DNA of 64,000 nucleotides from Juglans regia (Eukaryota; Streptophyta; Magnoliopsida; Fagales; Juglandaceae), in contig NC_049910.1 in assembly GCF_001411555.2 (NCBI RefSeq), forward strand, positions 33,457,250-33,521,249, read 5' to 3'. Under the pieces are notes generated by a model. It did not search any database, was not told where the DNA came from, and worked only from the letters and a program-made list of their open reading frames with translations. Below, piece by piece: positions 10,600-21,950 of the stretch. Within the stretch, counting starts at the first letter, position 1. The number at the start of each line of letters is the position of its first letter. A program made the translations under genes and the position numbers.

Positions 10600-11556
10600 C
10601 ACCTCAATTCCTCCTTCTACATCTTCCTCAATTAGAAGAGTTTTGCCCTTTTGATTAGCAGGCTTCCTGCATTCAGTCGCTCTATGCCCCTGTTCACCAC
10701 ACCTGAAACATCTAATATTAGAGTTAGAACTCTGACCCTATAGTGGCTGCTGGGCAGAACGATGTTCTTGAGGGCAAATTACTCGACTGTTTTGATCGCT
10801 TCTGATCACTGGCCTCCTGCTCTGCTGTTTCTCTACGACGAGTCCACAGTGAGTGAATGTTGAGGACATCTTGTAGGGACTGCCGCAATCCTCCCAAATA
10901 CCGTGCCCCCAACTGCTCTTCTGTCTCAGATAGATCATTACGGGCTATCAATTGATAAAGTTCTTCAGTGTAATCATCAACCGTTCTCGTGCCCTGCCTT
11001 AACGAGTGGAGTCGCTAGAATAGAGATTGAGTATAGCCAAAAGGAAGGAAGTGACATTTCATCTTCTTCTTCATCTTCTCCCAATTAGTAATCTTGGCCT
11101 TGCCATGCTTGTCTTGTGATCGCCTCAACTGCTCCCACCAAGTAGATGCTCTACCTTTGAGTTTGATGGCGACTAGTTTCACTTTGACACGATCAGGAAC
11201 CTCCTTATAGTCAAAAATCCGCTCTTCCTCATGCAACCATCAATGAACCCTTTAGCCTGTAACGTACTAGAAAACTCGGGTAGATCCACTCGGAAGTCGA
11301 GGTCCCCATGACACTCCTCTCGACCATGGTGCTCCCAATATAAAGGACTCTGGTGATATGAGTTTTCAAAATTGGAATCGGAATCGTGATCTTCCATCTC
11401 ATAATCGCCGAAATCCTGCGCCGTTAGATGCTGGGTTAACTCTGCAACTTGTCTCTGCAAATATTCAATCATCACATCCTGAACGCTATAATCACGGTGC
11501 GAGACTTCCTCGTTCAGAACCTGCCCACGATGACGACGACCACAACCACCAGCCAT
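10600..11556 (-). pseudogene. Gag region of the Ty3/gypsy element
   Basis: The likely start is the ATG at 11556 (MAGGCGRRHRGQ), just inside the right LTR and primer site. The first frame (to about 11180) is acidic. The second (11236-11015) has the gag-type core DRVKVKLVAIKLKGRASTWW and EQLRRSQDKHGK. The third (10951-10724) continues with LSETEEQLGARYLGGL. A CCHC zinc knuckle, CFRCGEQGHRATEC, is readable near 10709-10668 in the following frame. Three frame changes break what was one reading frame. Confidence 0.8.
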
Positions 11557-11593
11557 GAAAACTAATGAGAATCACCTCAGGAAAGATGCTAAA

Positions 11594-11605
11594 GCTATGA
11601 TGCTA
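11594..11605 (-). other. Degenerate primer-binding site
   Basis: Reading the minus strand just inside the 5' LTR gives TAGCATCATAGC, which matches the initiator-tRNA-Met complement TGGTATCAGAGC at 9 of 12 positions. Position and match fit priming by initiator tRNA-Met, with later decay. Confidence 0.55.
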
Positions 11606-11607
11606 AC

Positions 11608-12252
11608 TGACGCCAGATAGAATAACGAATATTTTATAGGCGAGTTTCAACAAATAATTCATAGGAAAGAAAACAAGAGAATCTCACTAAAACACAGAGA
11701 AAATGCCTTTGATGCTCAATTCAATTATCAATATTTAAGAGTGACCGAATCTACCCACAAGCCGGACTGTAATAGCTAAAAATTGACTGTATTGAAATTT
11801 TACCAAAAATATCAAAATCCCAATAATTATGCCAAAATTAAATATGTAAATAAAGAAATAATCTACCGAAAATCTGGCCCAAATCGAGTTTAGAATCACT
11901 TCCAAAACAGTAAATGAAATATTACCATAAAATGAAACAAATAACTAAAAATAAGAAATCGGAGGGGAAAACAGTAGAATTTGATTTCGAAAATGATGCA
12001 CACCGAGCTTAGCTAGGTGCCCATGATGTGCTCGTTGAAAAGAATTTTCCGAATTGAGGTTATATGCACGATTCTGATACCCATAGCCAAAGTTATGGCC
12101 AAAATACCGAAACGAGCTCAAAATTGTCCCAATCAAGGAAAAATCACAATTTCCTGCCCTCTTTGCGCTGATCTGCCACCTTTAGATATTTCAGTGTAGT
12201 TAACGTGCAATTTGACAACTCAGCATCATCTGACTCAGATTCTCCTGCATCA
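11608..12252 (-). repeat. 5' LTR of the Ty3/gypsy element
   Basis: The 645-bp LTR begins TGACGCCAGATAG and ends CTCCTGCATCA. It is followed directly by CCCCC (12253-12257), the right target duplication. In element orientation it is the promoter-bearing LTR. I did not identify a confident TATA box in it. Confidence 0.9.
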
Positions 12253-13406
12253 CCCCCTACCCACACCCCTTCCCTTTTAGTTACATTTCCACCCCAATCT
12301 TTGCAAGCACTTCCACCCCAATCTTTGCATGCATGTGGACGGGGTGAATAAGCATAATGATATGTGATATCAACATGAATATGCATTTTGATATCATCGG
12401 TATGCTTCATGTTAGAGCATTTGTTTAATTAAACGAGTTGTATTTGGGTTGAGCTATATAATCTAATACGCGTGATTTGATACAATTTGCAAACATGAAT
12501 CATCACCCCATATGAATCAATAAGGGATTATTATGTGAATGGAAATAATGACGGTAGACATTTGAAAACAAAATGGATATATCATTATGGTCAATGGGCT
12601 CGAATTTGTAAGATGAGTAGATTTTTATTAATTTTTCCTCCATTAAAAGTAAGGTTGGGTACTTGGGTTAATAAGATTTAAATCCCATCCTCTTTATGAA
12701 AAATACCTTTGAGAAGGCAGAATATATAAAGTAACCATATTCAATCACCTAATGAATTGACAACATGATCTTGAATGCAGTATCATCGTAGATTTGGTTT
12801 TTGCGATCAAATTTGTTTGACCCAATAAAAGCAAACAGAGAAAGAGAGGTGACATTTTTGGTTCATAAAATCAAATAATTTAACAATCATTTTGCACATT
12901 TTATTTATTTATATCATTATAAACCGGTAGTGATAGGGCCAGCAAATTACCCATTTTCCAAAAAAAAAAAAAAAAAAAGATAGGGCCAATAGACGAACCA
13001 GATCCAACTGACCAAAACATTATCCAAACCGTTCCGTTGTCGGGCCGGGACAGGTGTCACACCCACGACGCACCGTCACGTTTCCAAGTGCCCAACATAG
13101 AAGCGAAAAACAGAGCTTCGAAGAGCGTCCCAGGCCATAGCTTCAGATGAAGAAATCTCCGATTCACACAACGTGTCTGACTCCTCTGCTTTTGCCTATT
13201 TGCTCTTGTCGTATAATTCTGTTCCTTCTCCTCCTCATCCAACTAGAGATAAAACCAGACACACGGAGAAAGTAAGGCCTACCGCCCCCCCTCCCTCTCT
13301 CTCTTTGCCTTAGTGCTTTATTGGGTTGCCTTTTTCTTCTTGTCTAAGTTTGTTCTTATGTTCTTTATTTTGTGTTTTACTACCTGAATGAATTGGGTAG
13401 GTGAAA
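12253..13406. other. Intergenic stretch and presumed 5' flank of the MBD gene
   Basis: It contains a short tandem repeat (12287-12334), an A run of about 19 bases at 12960-12978, and from about 13030 a CT-rich, less AT-rich stretch that ends at the MBD start codon. The last 150-200 bases are a plausible promoter and 5' leader. No other gene is seen. Confidence 0.5.
12287..12334. repeat. Tandem duplication, 2 x 24 bp
   Basis: Units ttccaccccaatctttgcaa-gcac and ttccaccccaatctttgcat-gcat follow each other directly, 30 bases after the gypsy element's right target duplication. Confidence 0.85.
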
Positions 13407-16400
13407 ATGTCGAGCTCAGTGGAGAAAGAGGGTGCAAGAGAGGAAGCTGTTTCCGTGGAACTCTCTGCTCCTCCTGGTTGGAAGAAGAAGGTCCTTCTTT
13501 TCTTTCTCTGTCCTTTGTTTGCCCAATTTTGCTTCGCGTTTGGAATTTGGAGCTCTTCATTTCTTGAATTTTCGGTTGCTACTCTGCTTTAATTCATATT
13601 TATAAGCTGAAATTCTGCATGGGTTTCGCTTATTTTGAAAACTTGTGCACTTTTGCGGTGGAATTTGGTGCTGTGGTGATTGTACGCTCGCTAGCTAGGG
13701 TTTGTGGGTGCTCCATTAATTTTTGGTCAGAATTATGTGTAACTAAACTTCCGTAGTTTATTTCAAATCTTGTCGGAGTTATATGCTTTGAAATTCTTTT
13801 CGGGAACTCCTTATTGTGTGTTCTTGTTTCGTTTGTAATGTCTTCGGTCCCTCTGGACTGGTCGTTTTACAAGGGTTTGTTGAAATTTCCTAAATTAGGG
13901 AAAAAAGTTTCTAATCATACCTTCTTTAGGTCTCCCTTTTTGACATTCATTATTCTGACCACAAAACTATCAAAATTCACCTCACCCCAAATTATCATTC
14001 CTTTTGCAATTCACCTGCTCCTTTAAGATCCAATCATCAAAATTGTACCCCATCACCTATTTTTATCATGTACGGTCAAGATCTTAATGAGAGGGTAAAT
14101 TGTGAAATGATTGGTGGTTTGAGGATAAAGTCGCAACTTTGGTAGTTTGAAGGTCATACTGCAAGAAAGAGTCGTAGTTTGAGAAGGTGAAATGTGATTT
14201 TTCCCTATGAATTTTCAATTTTGGAATTTTGTGTATTTTAACTGCTGATTTCTGGGATGTGTTTTCATTCTTTTGGTGGGATATGTGCATTCAAAGCCTC
14301 TATATTTTTTCACTTTTTAAAACTACTTTTCCCAATTATATTGCTCATTTTTCTTTGTGGAGAGATAGTCATGATGAAAACCTTCTTTTATTAATCTATG
14401 TAATTGGGAATATGAATTGGCCACATTTAAGGAAGGATAGTGAATGAAAGCTTGGTAATTGAATTCCACACCATGTAGTTCTTCTTGCTTTAAACAACTC
14501 AAGGAAATCCCAATTCACATTTGAACTTATATTTCAAAAGAACTAGAAAAGACTACATTTAGAGCTCCATCAAATCATGATAAATGCCAAGAACTTTGCA
14601 ATTTGGGATATCATTCACCAAGCATCCATTCACTACTCTCCCATAGATGGTTGTTATAATCTCTCCCAGTCATGTGCCTAATGTCCTTGTCAGGCTATTC
14701 CGTTGTGGCATGACTCAAGTCCCAAATTTTTGGTTGAGATTGATTTTGATACATTCGTAACGACAGAGTGTTCAAACCAAATTTGGGCTTATAAATGACA
14801 AGAACTTCTCTTTGTCAAACAATGTATGATCTAATTCACCACCCTTCCGTGGATATGGGATATCACAATTTTCCCCTCATAAATCGTAATATTCATGTCC
14901 GACCATTCTTAAGGTGGCACAGCCCATGTTCTACACTTCTGGCTGAGATTAAATTTGTTATTCCCTTTCCAAACAAGGTTAGAAATGCTACTTCATCACT
15001 TTCCATTATGCCCGGTAATGAGAGTTTTATAAAATTTATGAACTTTAAACACTAACAATCACTATTATTAGACCTCAAAATAATGGATGTAATTATTAAC
15101 ATATCCAAACTAAAGGAATTATAAGGTTTCTTTCATTTTTTTCTTAGTTTTTCTTAACTTATGAGACAAAATCTCTTAAGTTGGGCTCCAATACCAAAAT
15201 TGTAATGCTCCCCCCATATGTGAGAACTCAGTGAATGAGATCTCACATCACTTGAAAGGGGGAAATAATTCCAAGGACGTTTCAGTTGGAACCTTGACTA
15301 GTCCTTCTGATTGCAGGTCTGGATGTTACGGGATCTTTCCTTAAGTCATTACAAAAGGTATCAAAGCCAATCTTAGCTAGAAGTGTGAGACTTAAACCGT
15401 ATTGCAACAAAATTGCCTGATGAGGACCTAATGGGTAAGATAGTAACACCCCACATCTATGGAAAGGTGGTGAATGGAAGCTTGGTAAATAGGATACCGC
15501 ATTCACTAGGGGAGAGAGAGGTTCTTAGCATTTGTGATGACCTAATGAAAGCCCAAGCGATATCTGGGCTTATACTTCAAAGAAACTAGTTAAGGTTACA
15601 ATTTGAGCTTGCTCCCGAGGGGTTTCAATTGTAACACCAACTAGTTCTTTTGGAGAATACTCATATGTGGCTTGGGCATGAGCCATTTCAAATTTATCAG
15701 AGCAAATCCTATTAGAAGTATGGGACTTTAGCCATTCCACCTACAACGGAATGATCTGACAAGGATGTCGATAATTGAAGGGGTGAGATAGTAATAACCC
15801 ACTTTGAGTGAGTATTAGGAGGGGGATGAATGGGATTCCACTTTGCTTAAGAGGGAAAAGTTCTTGTGATCTATTATTATTTTAAAGGGCTCCAATTATA
15901 ACATTGACCTATCCTTTAGGATTATAAGCTTAGATACCTAGACTTGAAATAAAAGACGAAACAAACTTGTATTTTTGATTCTCTTGGATAACAAAAATTA
16001 GGAAGAAAATAAGAACCTCTTGGGAAGCTGCCATTTCCTGCCCATTATTGCTGAATGACCTGGTAAACGATTATAGACAATTTGATTTTAAATGACCATA
16101 GATGGAGGAATAAGCGAGGAATAGGACATGTCATGAAGTTTACGTGGGATCTTAAATTACTAGATTCAGATGATAAACTATGCTGAAAGGTGTTTAAGAA
16201 TTGTTACTCCCTTGCACCCTCACTTTTCTCTCCCTCACTCTGTCAGCTGCATATCTTTCTTTTTGTAAAGTCAAAAGCTGTTCTATAAGTTTTATGTGCT
16301 TGGCCTCAAGCTTATACGAACCCTCATTGAGTCATTCTCAAGCTCTGTTTAACTCAGTAGTGAATTGAAAACTCAATAGTGAATCCAAAATATTTTATGT

Positions 16401-19237
16401 TGGTCTAACCCTGAGAATGATGGTTCCCTATGAGGATAAGTATTGTTTTTGCTTGAGAAGCTGATATCAATGTACATACCAATGGTCTGTTGGATCATAT
16501 AGCATTTGCTAACCCCATATGGCATACAGATGGATGAAATAAATTATATTGAAAAAAAGGAAAGGTTGGCGTGCGCTCTCTCACACACACACACTGCTCC
16601 TCTCTTGGCCTCTCTTCATCGGCAAAAAATTAGCCACATGTGAGATTTTTTAGATTGAGCCCGTGAGAACCTATCCTCAAGCGTGGCTATTTATAGTTTT
16701 TTAACTGTTCTTTATTATTAAAACCTATAGAAAAACTGTTCTTTATCCTAAGATTGATAAGTCTGTTCTTTATCTCCAGAATGATGGTTCCCAATAAGAA
16801 AAGATCAAATGGTGTAGTTACTTTCCTAGATGATGTTGATACAACATTGATACCCCCTTTAGGTGAAAAGATTGGATTCTCTGGTCCTCCCTCAAGTATT
16901 TATCGTACAAAAAGTTGAGATGGATGTAGGAAAAGAGCAGATTCCTCAACTTTCCTTCAAGCACTGATCTTGAAAAAGGTTTCAAAGAGCATTGATTCCT
17001 TTGGGGTAACACTTGATTTTACATTATCTGTCGTCTTTAGGATGACGGGTGACTTTGAGTTAGCAGCATATAATATATTGATTACCTATAAGTTAGTCCC
17101 AGCATCATGGAGTGATGCTTTGCTTATTGAACTTAGCAGCTTGGTTTGCAGGCTTAGGCTAGGCTTTTTATTTGATGCATGACCTCAAAGTAGATAGCCC
17201 AAGTTTATGGTCCAAGTATTTCTGTTGATTAAAAAAGGAAGTTCACACTATTGTGTTTGAATAAGCATTTAACTTATAAAAATTAGTGTGTGAATAAATG
17301 TTCAAGTGCTCTTAAATGAAATTTGCATAACCAGGGTTCATGTGAGCTCATTCATATATATTGTACTTCACCTTATCATTGCTGTAATTCGATCTGATTA
17401 GATTATGTTGGAATGCATGAGGAACATCTTGAGATTTGTAGTTTTATCAAATATAATCTAATTACTTGTCCATAAAACATGTAATATAATTCTGTGCTCA
17501 TTAATCTAGGCATAAGGCATGTAATTAGATCTATTTTTTGCAGTAGATGCATTTAGCATGTAAATTTTCATATAAGATGAAACCTGTGCTTCTAATCAGA
17601 AGTTCTTTTGATAACTGAATAGTGTAACGGGAAAATGACATGCCTTTTCCTTGAACGCTTCATAGAGTTTGTGATACCACCGTAATGTTACTTATCGAGA
17701 AACAGTAGTTGGCTGTGTTCCTCGTTTGATTTCCACATCTAGACCTCTAGCCCTCTAAATCAATTGTGTGGCTGATTCAGAATCAAGTTAATATTCTCTG
17801 GATGAATGAGCACTTAATTTGAGATGATGTAGCGAGCAGGACAATCGTTCACATTGATGAAGATTTGGGTAGTTTGACAGGCAAAAAAGGAAAAAAGGGG
17901 ATCATGATATTGTGGATGTGGGAGGATGATTTACTAGTTGGGAGTTTAAGATTCACTCTCTGAGATATAATTCTTGAATTAAATCTCTGAGCTTAATCAG
18001 TTTTAACAGTTTTTGAAAATATATTAATTTGGCAGTCTTTGAACTTTAAATCTTTAATTTTGCCTGTTTTTCTAACTACTGTTAGGTTTCTGTGCCAGTT
18101 AGTTTAGCAGAATCATTGAATTCAGAATATTTCTGTTGAATTTTAAGTGCATGAACCTTGAGTATTCAATACAGTAAATAGCAGTCTGAATACTAGGCTA
18201 TTAACTAATGCTGTATAATACACTCCAGCTCTGGGTATATTTTATAACTTCGATCTATCATGTAGTTTTAGTATTTTCCATACCTAATTTTGTAGCACAT
18301 GTTTATTCAGTGCATTGTTGGTCAATTACGTGGAAAATAAAATACAATGATCTGTGTTCATTTGCAGTTCTTTCCCAAGCAAGTTGGAACCCCAAAGAAA
18401 AATGAGATCATATTTACATCACCAACAGGAGAGGAAATTGTCAGCAAACGACAGCTGGAACAGTACCTGAAAGCACACCCTGGTGGTCCTGCAGCTTTGG
18501 AATTTGATTGGGGTACTGGTGAGACCCCCAGGAGATCAGCTAGGATTAGTGAGAAGGTTAAGGCAGCTCCACCACCAGAAAGTGAGGCCCCGAAGAAACG
18601 GAGTAGAAAATCGTCAGCTTCAAAAAAGGATAACAAAGAAAAAGAACCTGTATCTGAAGGAGCCGAGGAGACAAAAGAAGAACACATGCAAGATGCAGAG
18701 ACAGAAAAGGATGTCCTGAAGAAAAATAAAGATGACGACAAAGCGAAAGATACAGAGACCCAAATTGAGCCAGCTCCTAAAGAAGGTAAAGATGGACAAG
18801 AAGTTGATGTACCTAATGATGCTGGAGAAAGCAAGAAAACTGCTGAAGCAGCGCTTGATATTCCAAAAGGGACAATTGATGGAAAGGAAGCCAAGGATTC
18901 TGAAGTAACTCAAAATGAAAATGCAAAGTTGGAGGGTGCAAACAATGTAGAGAAGGCACTGCAACCACAGGTGGAGGCAGAGAAAGTGGATGGGTCTTGG
19001 GAGCAGGACAAAACTGACTCCGTTTATGCTGATGCAAAAAAATATGAAGTGGAAGGAGAGGAGAAAGAGAAAGATAACAAAAGTGCTATTGAGTCTGGAG
19101 GAGAAACCAAGGACCATTCAGGGAAAGGTGACAGTGGTGGGCTCAATGCAGATGTTCATGACAAAAAGGGTAAGGTTGAAGGAGAAGTTATTGAAAATGG
19201 CAGCCATGGCAGTAAGGTTCGTGAGGTCAAGCCTTGA
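13407..19237 (+). CDS. Methyl-CpG-binding domain protein (MBD10/MBD11-like), two exons
   Basis: Exon 1 is 13407-13490 (28 codons) and exon 2 is 18368-19237, separated by a 4,877-bp intron with donor AAG|gtcctt and acceptor tttgcag|TTC, phase 0. The 317-residue product begins [14 protein letters not shown]. The MBD spans about residues 19-85, with [19 protein letters not shown] across the exon junction, [20 protein letters not shown], and [20 protein letters not shown]. The remaining 230 residues are a charged, lysine- and glutamate-rich tail starting [11 protein letters not shown]. This matches the plant MBD10/MBD11 class: nuclear chromatin proteins whose methyl-CpG binding has been doubtful in Arabidopsis. 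The start is the first ATG with an MBD-compatible frame; an in-frame GTG two codons upstream is ignored. A possible poly(A) signal lies at 19486. The intron is repeat-laden but the coding sequence is intact. Confidence 0.9.
14440..15960. repeat. Inverted cluster of an old repeat family inside the MBD intron
   Basis: Units of about 350 bp occur in both orientations. Reverse-oriented pieces lie at about 14440-14790 and 14790-14960, for example ttggttgagattgattttgata near 14730 and ttctggctgagattaaattt near 14940. Forward pieces lie at about 15201-15440, 15440-15790 and 15790-15960, for example ggtatcaaagccaatcttag at 15357 and agctagaagtgtg after it. Recurring words include gggtaagatagtaacaccc, gtgaatggaagcttggtaa and cattcactaggggagag. 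The family resembles decayed LTR/TRIM-type sequence (a PBS-like ggtatcaaagcc at 15357-15368 follows a possible LTR end, cattaca), but this assignment is weak. Confidence 0.6.
16572..16594. repeat. CT/CA dinucleotide-rich tract
   Basis: A short run of ctctctcacacacacacac lies within the MBD intron. It is a minor microsatellite. Confidence 0.7.
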
Positions 19238-19485
19238 GTTTAAAGTAGATTAACTGGATGCTGGCTTCTCTTCTTAATTCTGTGGGAATATGACTATAGT
19301 TTAAAGTTATTGATGCTGTTTAATGTTAGCTGTCTGATTGTTCGTTGGGACATCTCTGTCTATATAATCGCAGATTAGGCCTATAATGTACCATCTCTTG
19401 TACCGAGAAACTTGTAGCTTGCAGTGACCTTTGTAACCTTGTGGTGTAAAAATAATTGTTATGTGATATTGTTATGCAGTCCAGT

Positions 19486-19491
19486 AATAAA
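19486..19491 (+). promoter_or_regulatory. Possible poly(A) signal of the MBD gene
   Basis: AATAAA lies about 250 bases after the MBD stop codon, within a T-rich stretch, a reasonable 3' UTR length. Plant signals are loose, so this is a plausible site only. Confidence 0.35.
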
Positions 19492-19848
19492 TGTAGATCG
19501 GGGAACCGTTACTTTGAAACTCATTTAGTTTCTCCTGAAGGCTGAGAATCTTCAACTTTTTCAGGTGCTTTTGGCTAATGAATGTTTCAGGTTCTTGGGC
19601 AAGACAAGCCGTTAAAAGGAAAATCCAAGCATAGATTGCTTTTCTTTTTTTCTTTTTTGGGAGGGTGGGGGCGCGAAATAAGAAGTAAAATGGCCTTACT
19701 TCCTTCCTTTTTCTGCAAGTGAAATTACTGGGTTCGGCAATGGGAGTCACAATAAATGAGCCCCAATAAATCACAACAAAATAGACATCCGGCAAAATGT
19801 AACATATGCCAACTGTTTTGCCGTTAAATTTTATTCAGTCGCAGTTTT

Positions 19849-19939
19849 TTTTTTGATACATTTGGGAGAATGGGTTTCGAACTCCAAATCTCCATTTTGG
19901 AGGCTGTAGATTATACCAATCAGGCTACAGGCGTTTGGC
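19849..19939 (-). mobile_element. Very short tRNA-derived SINE, 91 bp
   Basis: Read on the minus strand it has an A box (TAGCCTGATTGG, matching TRGCNNARYNGG closely) and a B box (AGTTCGAAACC), followed by a short tail ending in an A run (T run at the left edge on the plus strand). A perfect 13-bp duplication, CAGTCGCAGTTTT, flanks it at 19836-19848 and 19940-19952. Box A, box B, an A tail and a target duplication together define a SINE. It is little more than the tRNA-like head. It lies between the convergent 3' ends of the MBD and MPH2-like genes. Confidence 0.85.
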
Positions 19940-20247
19940 CAGTCGCAGTTTTAAGTGGCCTCCATGATTGCAGCTTTGTGGCGCTGTAGCTCACAGCAGA
20001 AACAACAAATTTTGATTTAATTAATTCATTGGTTGGTGAGAAATTTTGGTACTTATAATCGAAGCTCAATCAAACCGAGCAACGAATCACAACAACTCGT
20101 GCAAAAAGAACAATACCCTGTTGTTCCGGAATTTGTAAGAACTAACTGAAACCATGAAGAAAACTAGTGAATCACGCCAGCTAGAGGTTGGATAATTGAT
20201 CTAACTTTAATTTTTCCCTCAATAAAAGGAAAACTTGTGGTCACTGT

Positions 20248-21753
20248 TCAAAGCCCCTTGAGTTGTCCCACAAGCCCAGTTAAGGCTGACCATTTCTGAA
20301 ATGCATTTGCTGACGCTACAAAAGCAAGTTTGGAGGACTCAACATCATTACGAGTTACTGCAAAGCCAAACATGGTTCATTCATGTGAGTACTAGAAAAA
20401 TTGCCATAATGCAACTGTAGGTGGCATTCTGAGACTGCTTCAATGTCACCTGAATGATTGCAAATTTGCAAGGGAGCATGAATGTGGGAAAGCAAGGCAC
20501 ATCTTAGTAATAGAGTAACCCACCTGAGGAGATCAATGAAACCAGCGAGGAATTGAATGTATCCACTTGAGTCTTCTCTTCTGGACTAGAACTCAGCTGC
20601 ATGTATAGAAGATACATAGAAAAATAGTCATAAGTTTAGCATTTAGACCATTCGAAGTAAAGATCATGCTGTCCTTCACAAAAGATTCTCGCTCTGAAAA
20701 TCAAAACTTTGTCACGGCATTGGTAACTTTCAAAGTAAAGAAGCAAGTGATGTTTTGATTTTGAAGCCTAAAATAAGTAAAAAAAGAACTTCCACAGGAT
20801 TTGTTATTTTCATGAATGGGGCTTTTGTGAGGAATAAAATCTATAGTTCTTGTGTTCATTGTTGCAAGTAATGACGTTATCGTCCAAGGTGACCTTTGTG
20901 AAGGCTATATTGGCATTCTTAACCCACTCTGTATTAGAGCTTCCCCCAAGAACAGAACTAGCTGTAGATAGATCGTTATTGTCAATGGCTTGAGCAACTT
21001 TGCTCAGCTTGTACACCAGATCCTGCAGATATCCTGCAAAAGACCATTTTCATTGTGTTTTGTTAGAAGGAGGACTCATTGCAGCTGAATGAGATAATAT
21101 CATGCAAAAGAATATACAACCATGCTTCAAACACAGCCAAATATTTGCAGTTCAGTTTCTGAGAGTTACAGAATCAAATCCCTCAAAACAGATTATGTGG
21201 CCCATGATAACTTACAACAATCCATCCTAACCAAATTCTTTAGCATGAATCAAACTGAAAAGGAAGTCAGGAATTCCTAGTTTGGAATGATATATCCATT
21301 GAGTGCAAAATGTACAGCATTATTTAAGAACAATCTTTCATAAAGACTTGTAACTATGCCAATTGAAGAAAGTTGCTAAATTTAAGAACCTGTTTCTTTG
21401 TTCGATGAACTAATGACTCCTTGTTTCTCAATCCTCTTCTTTCGGTCCTTCTTGACCTTTTCCAAGAGCTCCACATCGTCGTCAGCCTCCAGAATCGCTG
21501 CATTAGCAGCAGACCAATCTTTAGCAGAAAATAAGAAGCCAAAGCTGGTGATGAAGCTGATGGAAAGGCTTCTTTTGGTAAGATTTGTGGAGGACTCAGC
21601 GAATGCCTTGCATATAGCTAATTGTCTCTTTGCATTGAGTTTGTGAGGGAAGAGTAATGATGGTGATGTTAACAAAGAAGAGGAAGGAGATGCTGAAGAG
21701 GATAGAGAAGAATAAATGAAGGTATTTGCAGTGGAGAGAAAGGCTGTTGCCAT
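20248..21753 (-). CDS. MPH2: Thylakoid lumenal 16.5-kDa protein (MPH2/TL16.5-like), four exons
   Basis: The exons on the minus strand are 21753-21390, 21033-20894, 20596-20524 and 20357-20248, all with GT-AG introns and consistent phases, giving 228 residues. The start is the ATG at 21753 (MATAFLSTANTF). An upstream in-frame ATG at 21861 would put extra residues before a normal transit peptide. Residues 1-50 are serine-rich (chloroplast transit peptide). Residues 60-85 form a hydrophobic lumen-targeting segment after a Lys-Arg pair, ending near SAANAA. The mature part has ILEADDDVELLEKVKKDRKK, YLQDLVYKLSKVAQAI, LSSSPEEKTQVDTFNSSL, and a C-terminus ending LVGQLKGL. This matches Arabidopsis At4g02530, reported to help photosystem II repair in high light. 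The twin basic pair is KR, not RR, so use of the Tat route is inferred only. The gene looks intact. Confidence 0.9.
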
Positions 21754-21950
21754 TTCTTGCTTTTCTTTCACCTTATTTTCTGGTATTTTTGGAAGGAAAA
21801 AAACAATCAGAGGTATTTGCAGTTCGGAAGTTTTGAGGATAAGGTTGCTGGATTCTGTCATCTGATCCAGTCATTTTTTTATTGCATGAGGGCATAATAG
21901 TCATTATAATATATATTAACAGTATCTCACTAAGAAAAAGAAAAATTATT

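Larger units (their letters stand above)
7156..12252 (-). mobile_element. Ty3/gypsy LTR retrotransposon, complete outline, coding region decayed
   Basis: The element is 5,097 bp and transcribed on the minus strand. Two LTRs (7156-7791 and 11608-12252) begin TGAYGCCRGATAG and end CTGCATCA, with CCCCC duplications outside. Reading the minus strand, the internal order is primer site, gag with zinc knuckle, aspartic protease, reverse transcriptase, RNase H, integrase: the Ty3/gypsy order, with integrase after RNase H. Every domain carries stops or frameshifts. No chromodomain was recognised after the integrase. LTR copies differ at many positions, so the insertion is not recent. The lineage within Ty3/gypsy is undetermined. 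It cannot move on its own. Confidence 0.92.

Noticed and set aside
15282..15506. 74-codon minus-strand frame in the MBD intron
   Set aside because: It lies in the inverted repeat cluster and reflects repeat sequence, not a gene.
18358..19117. Long minus-strand frames (178 and 165 codons) opposite the MBD exon
   Set aside because: They are antisense shadows of the lysine/glutamate-rich MBD tail.
19860..19935. tRNA gene on the minus strand
   Set aside because: Boxes A and B and a 13-bp duplication are present, but acceptor-stem pairing is lacking, so it is a SINE.
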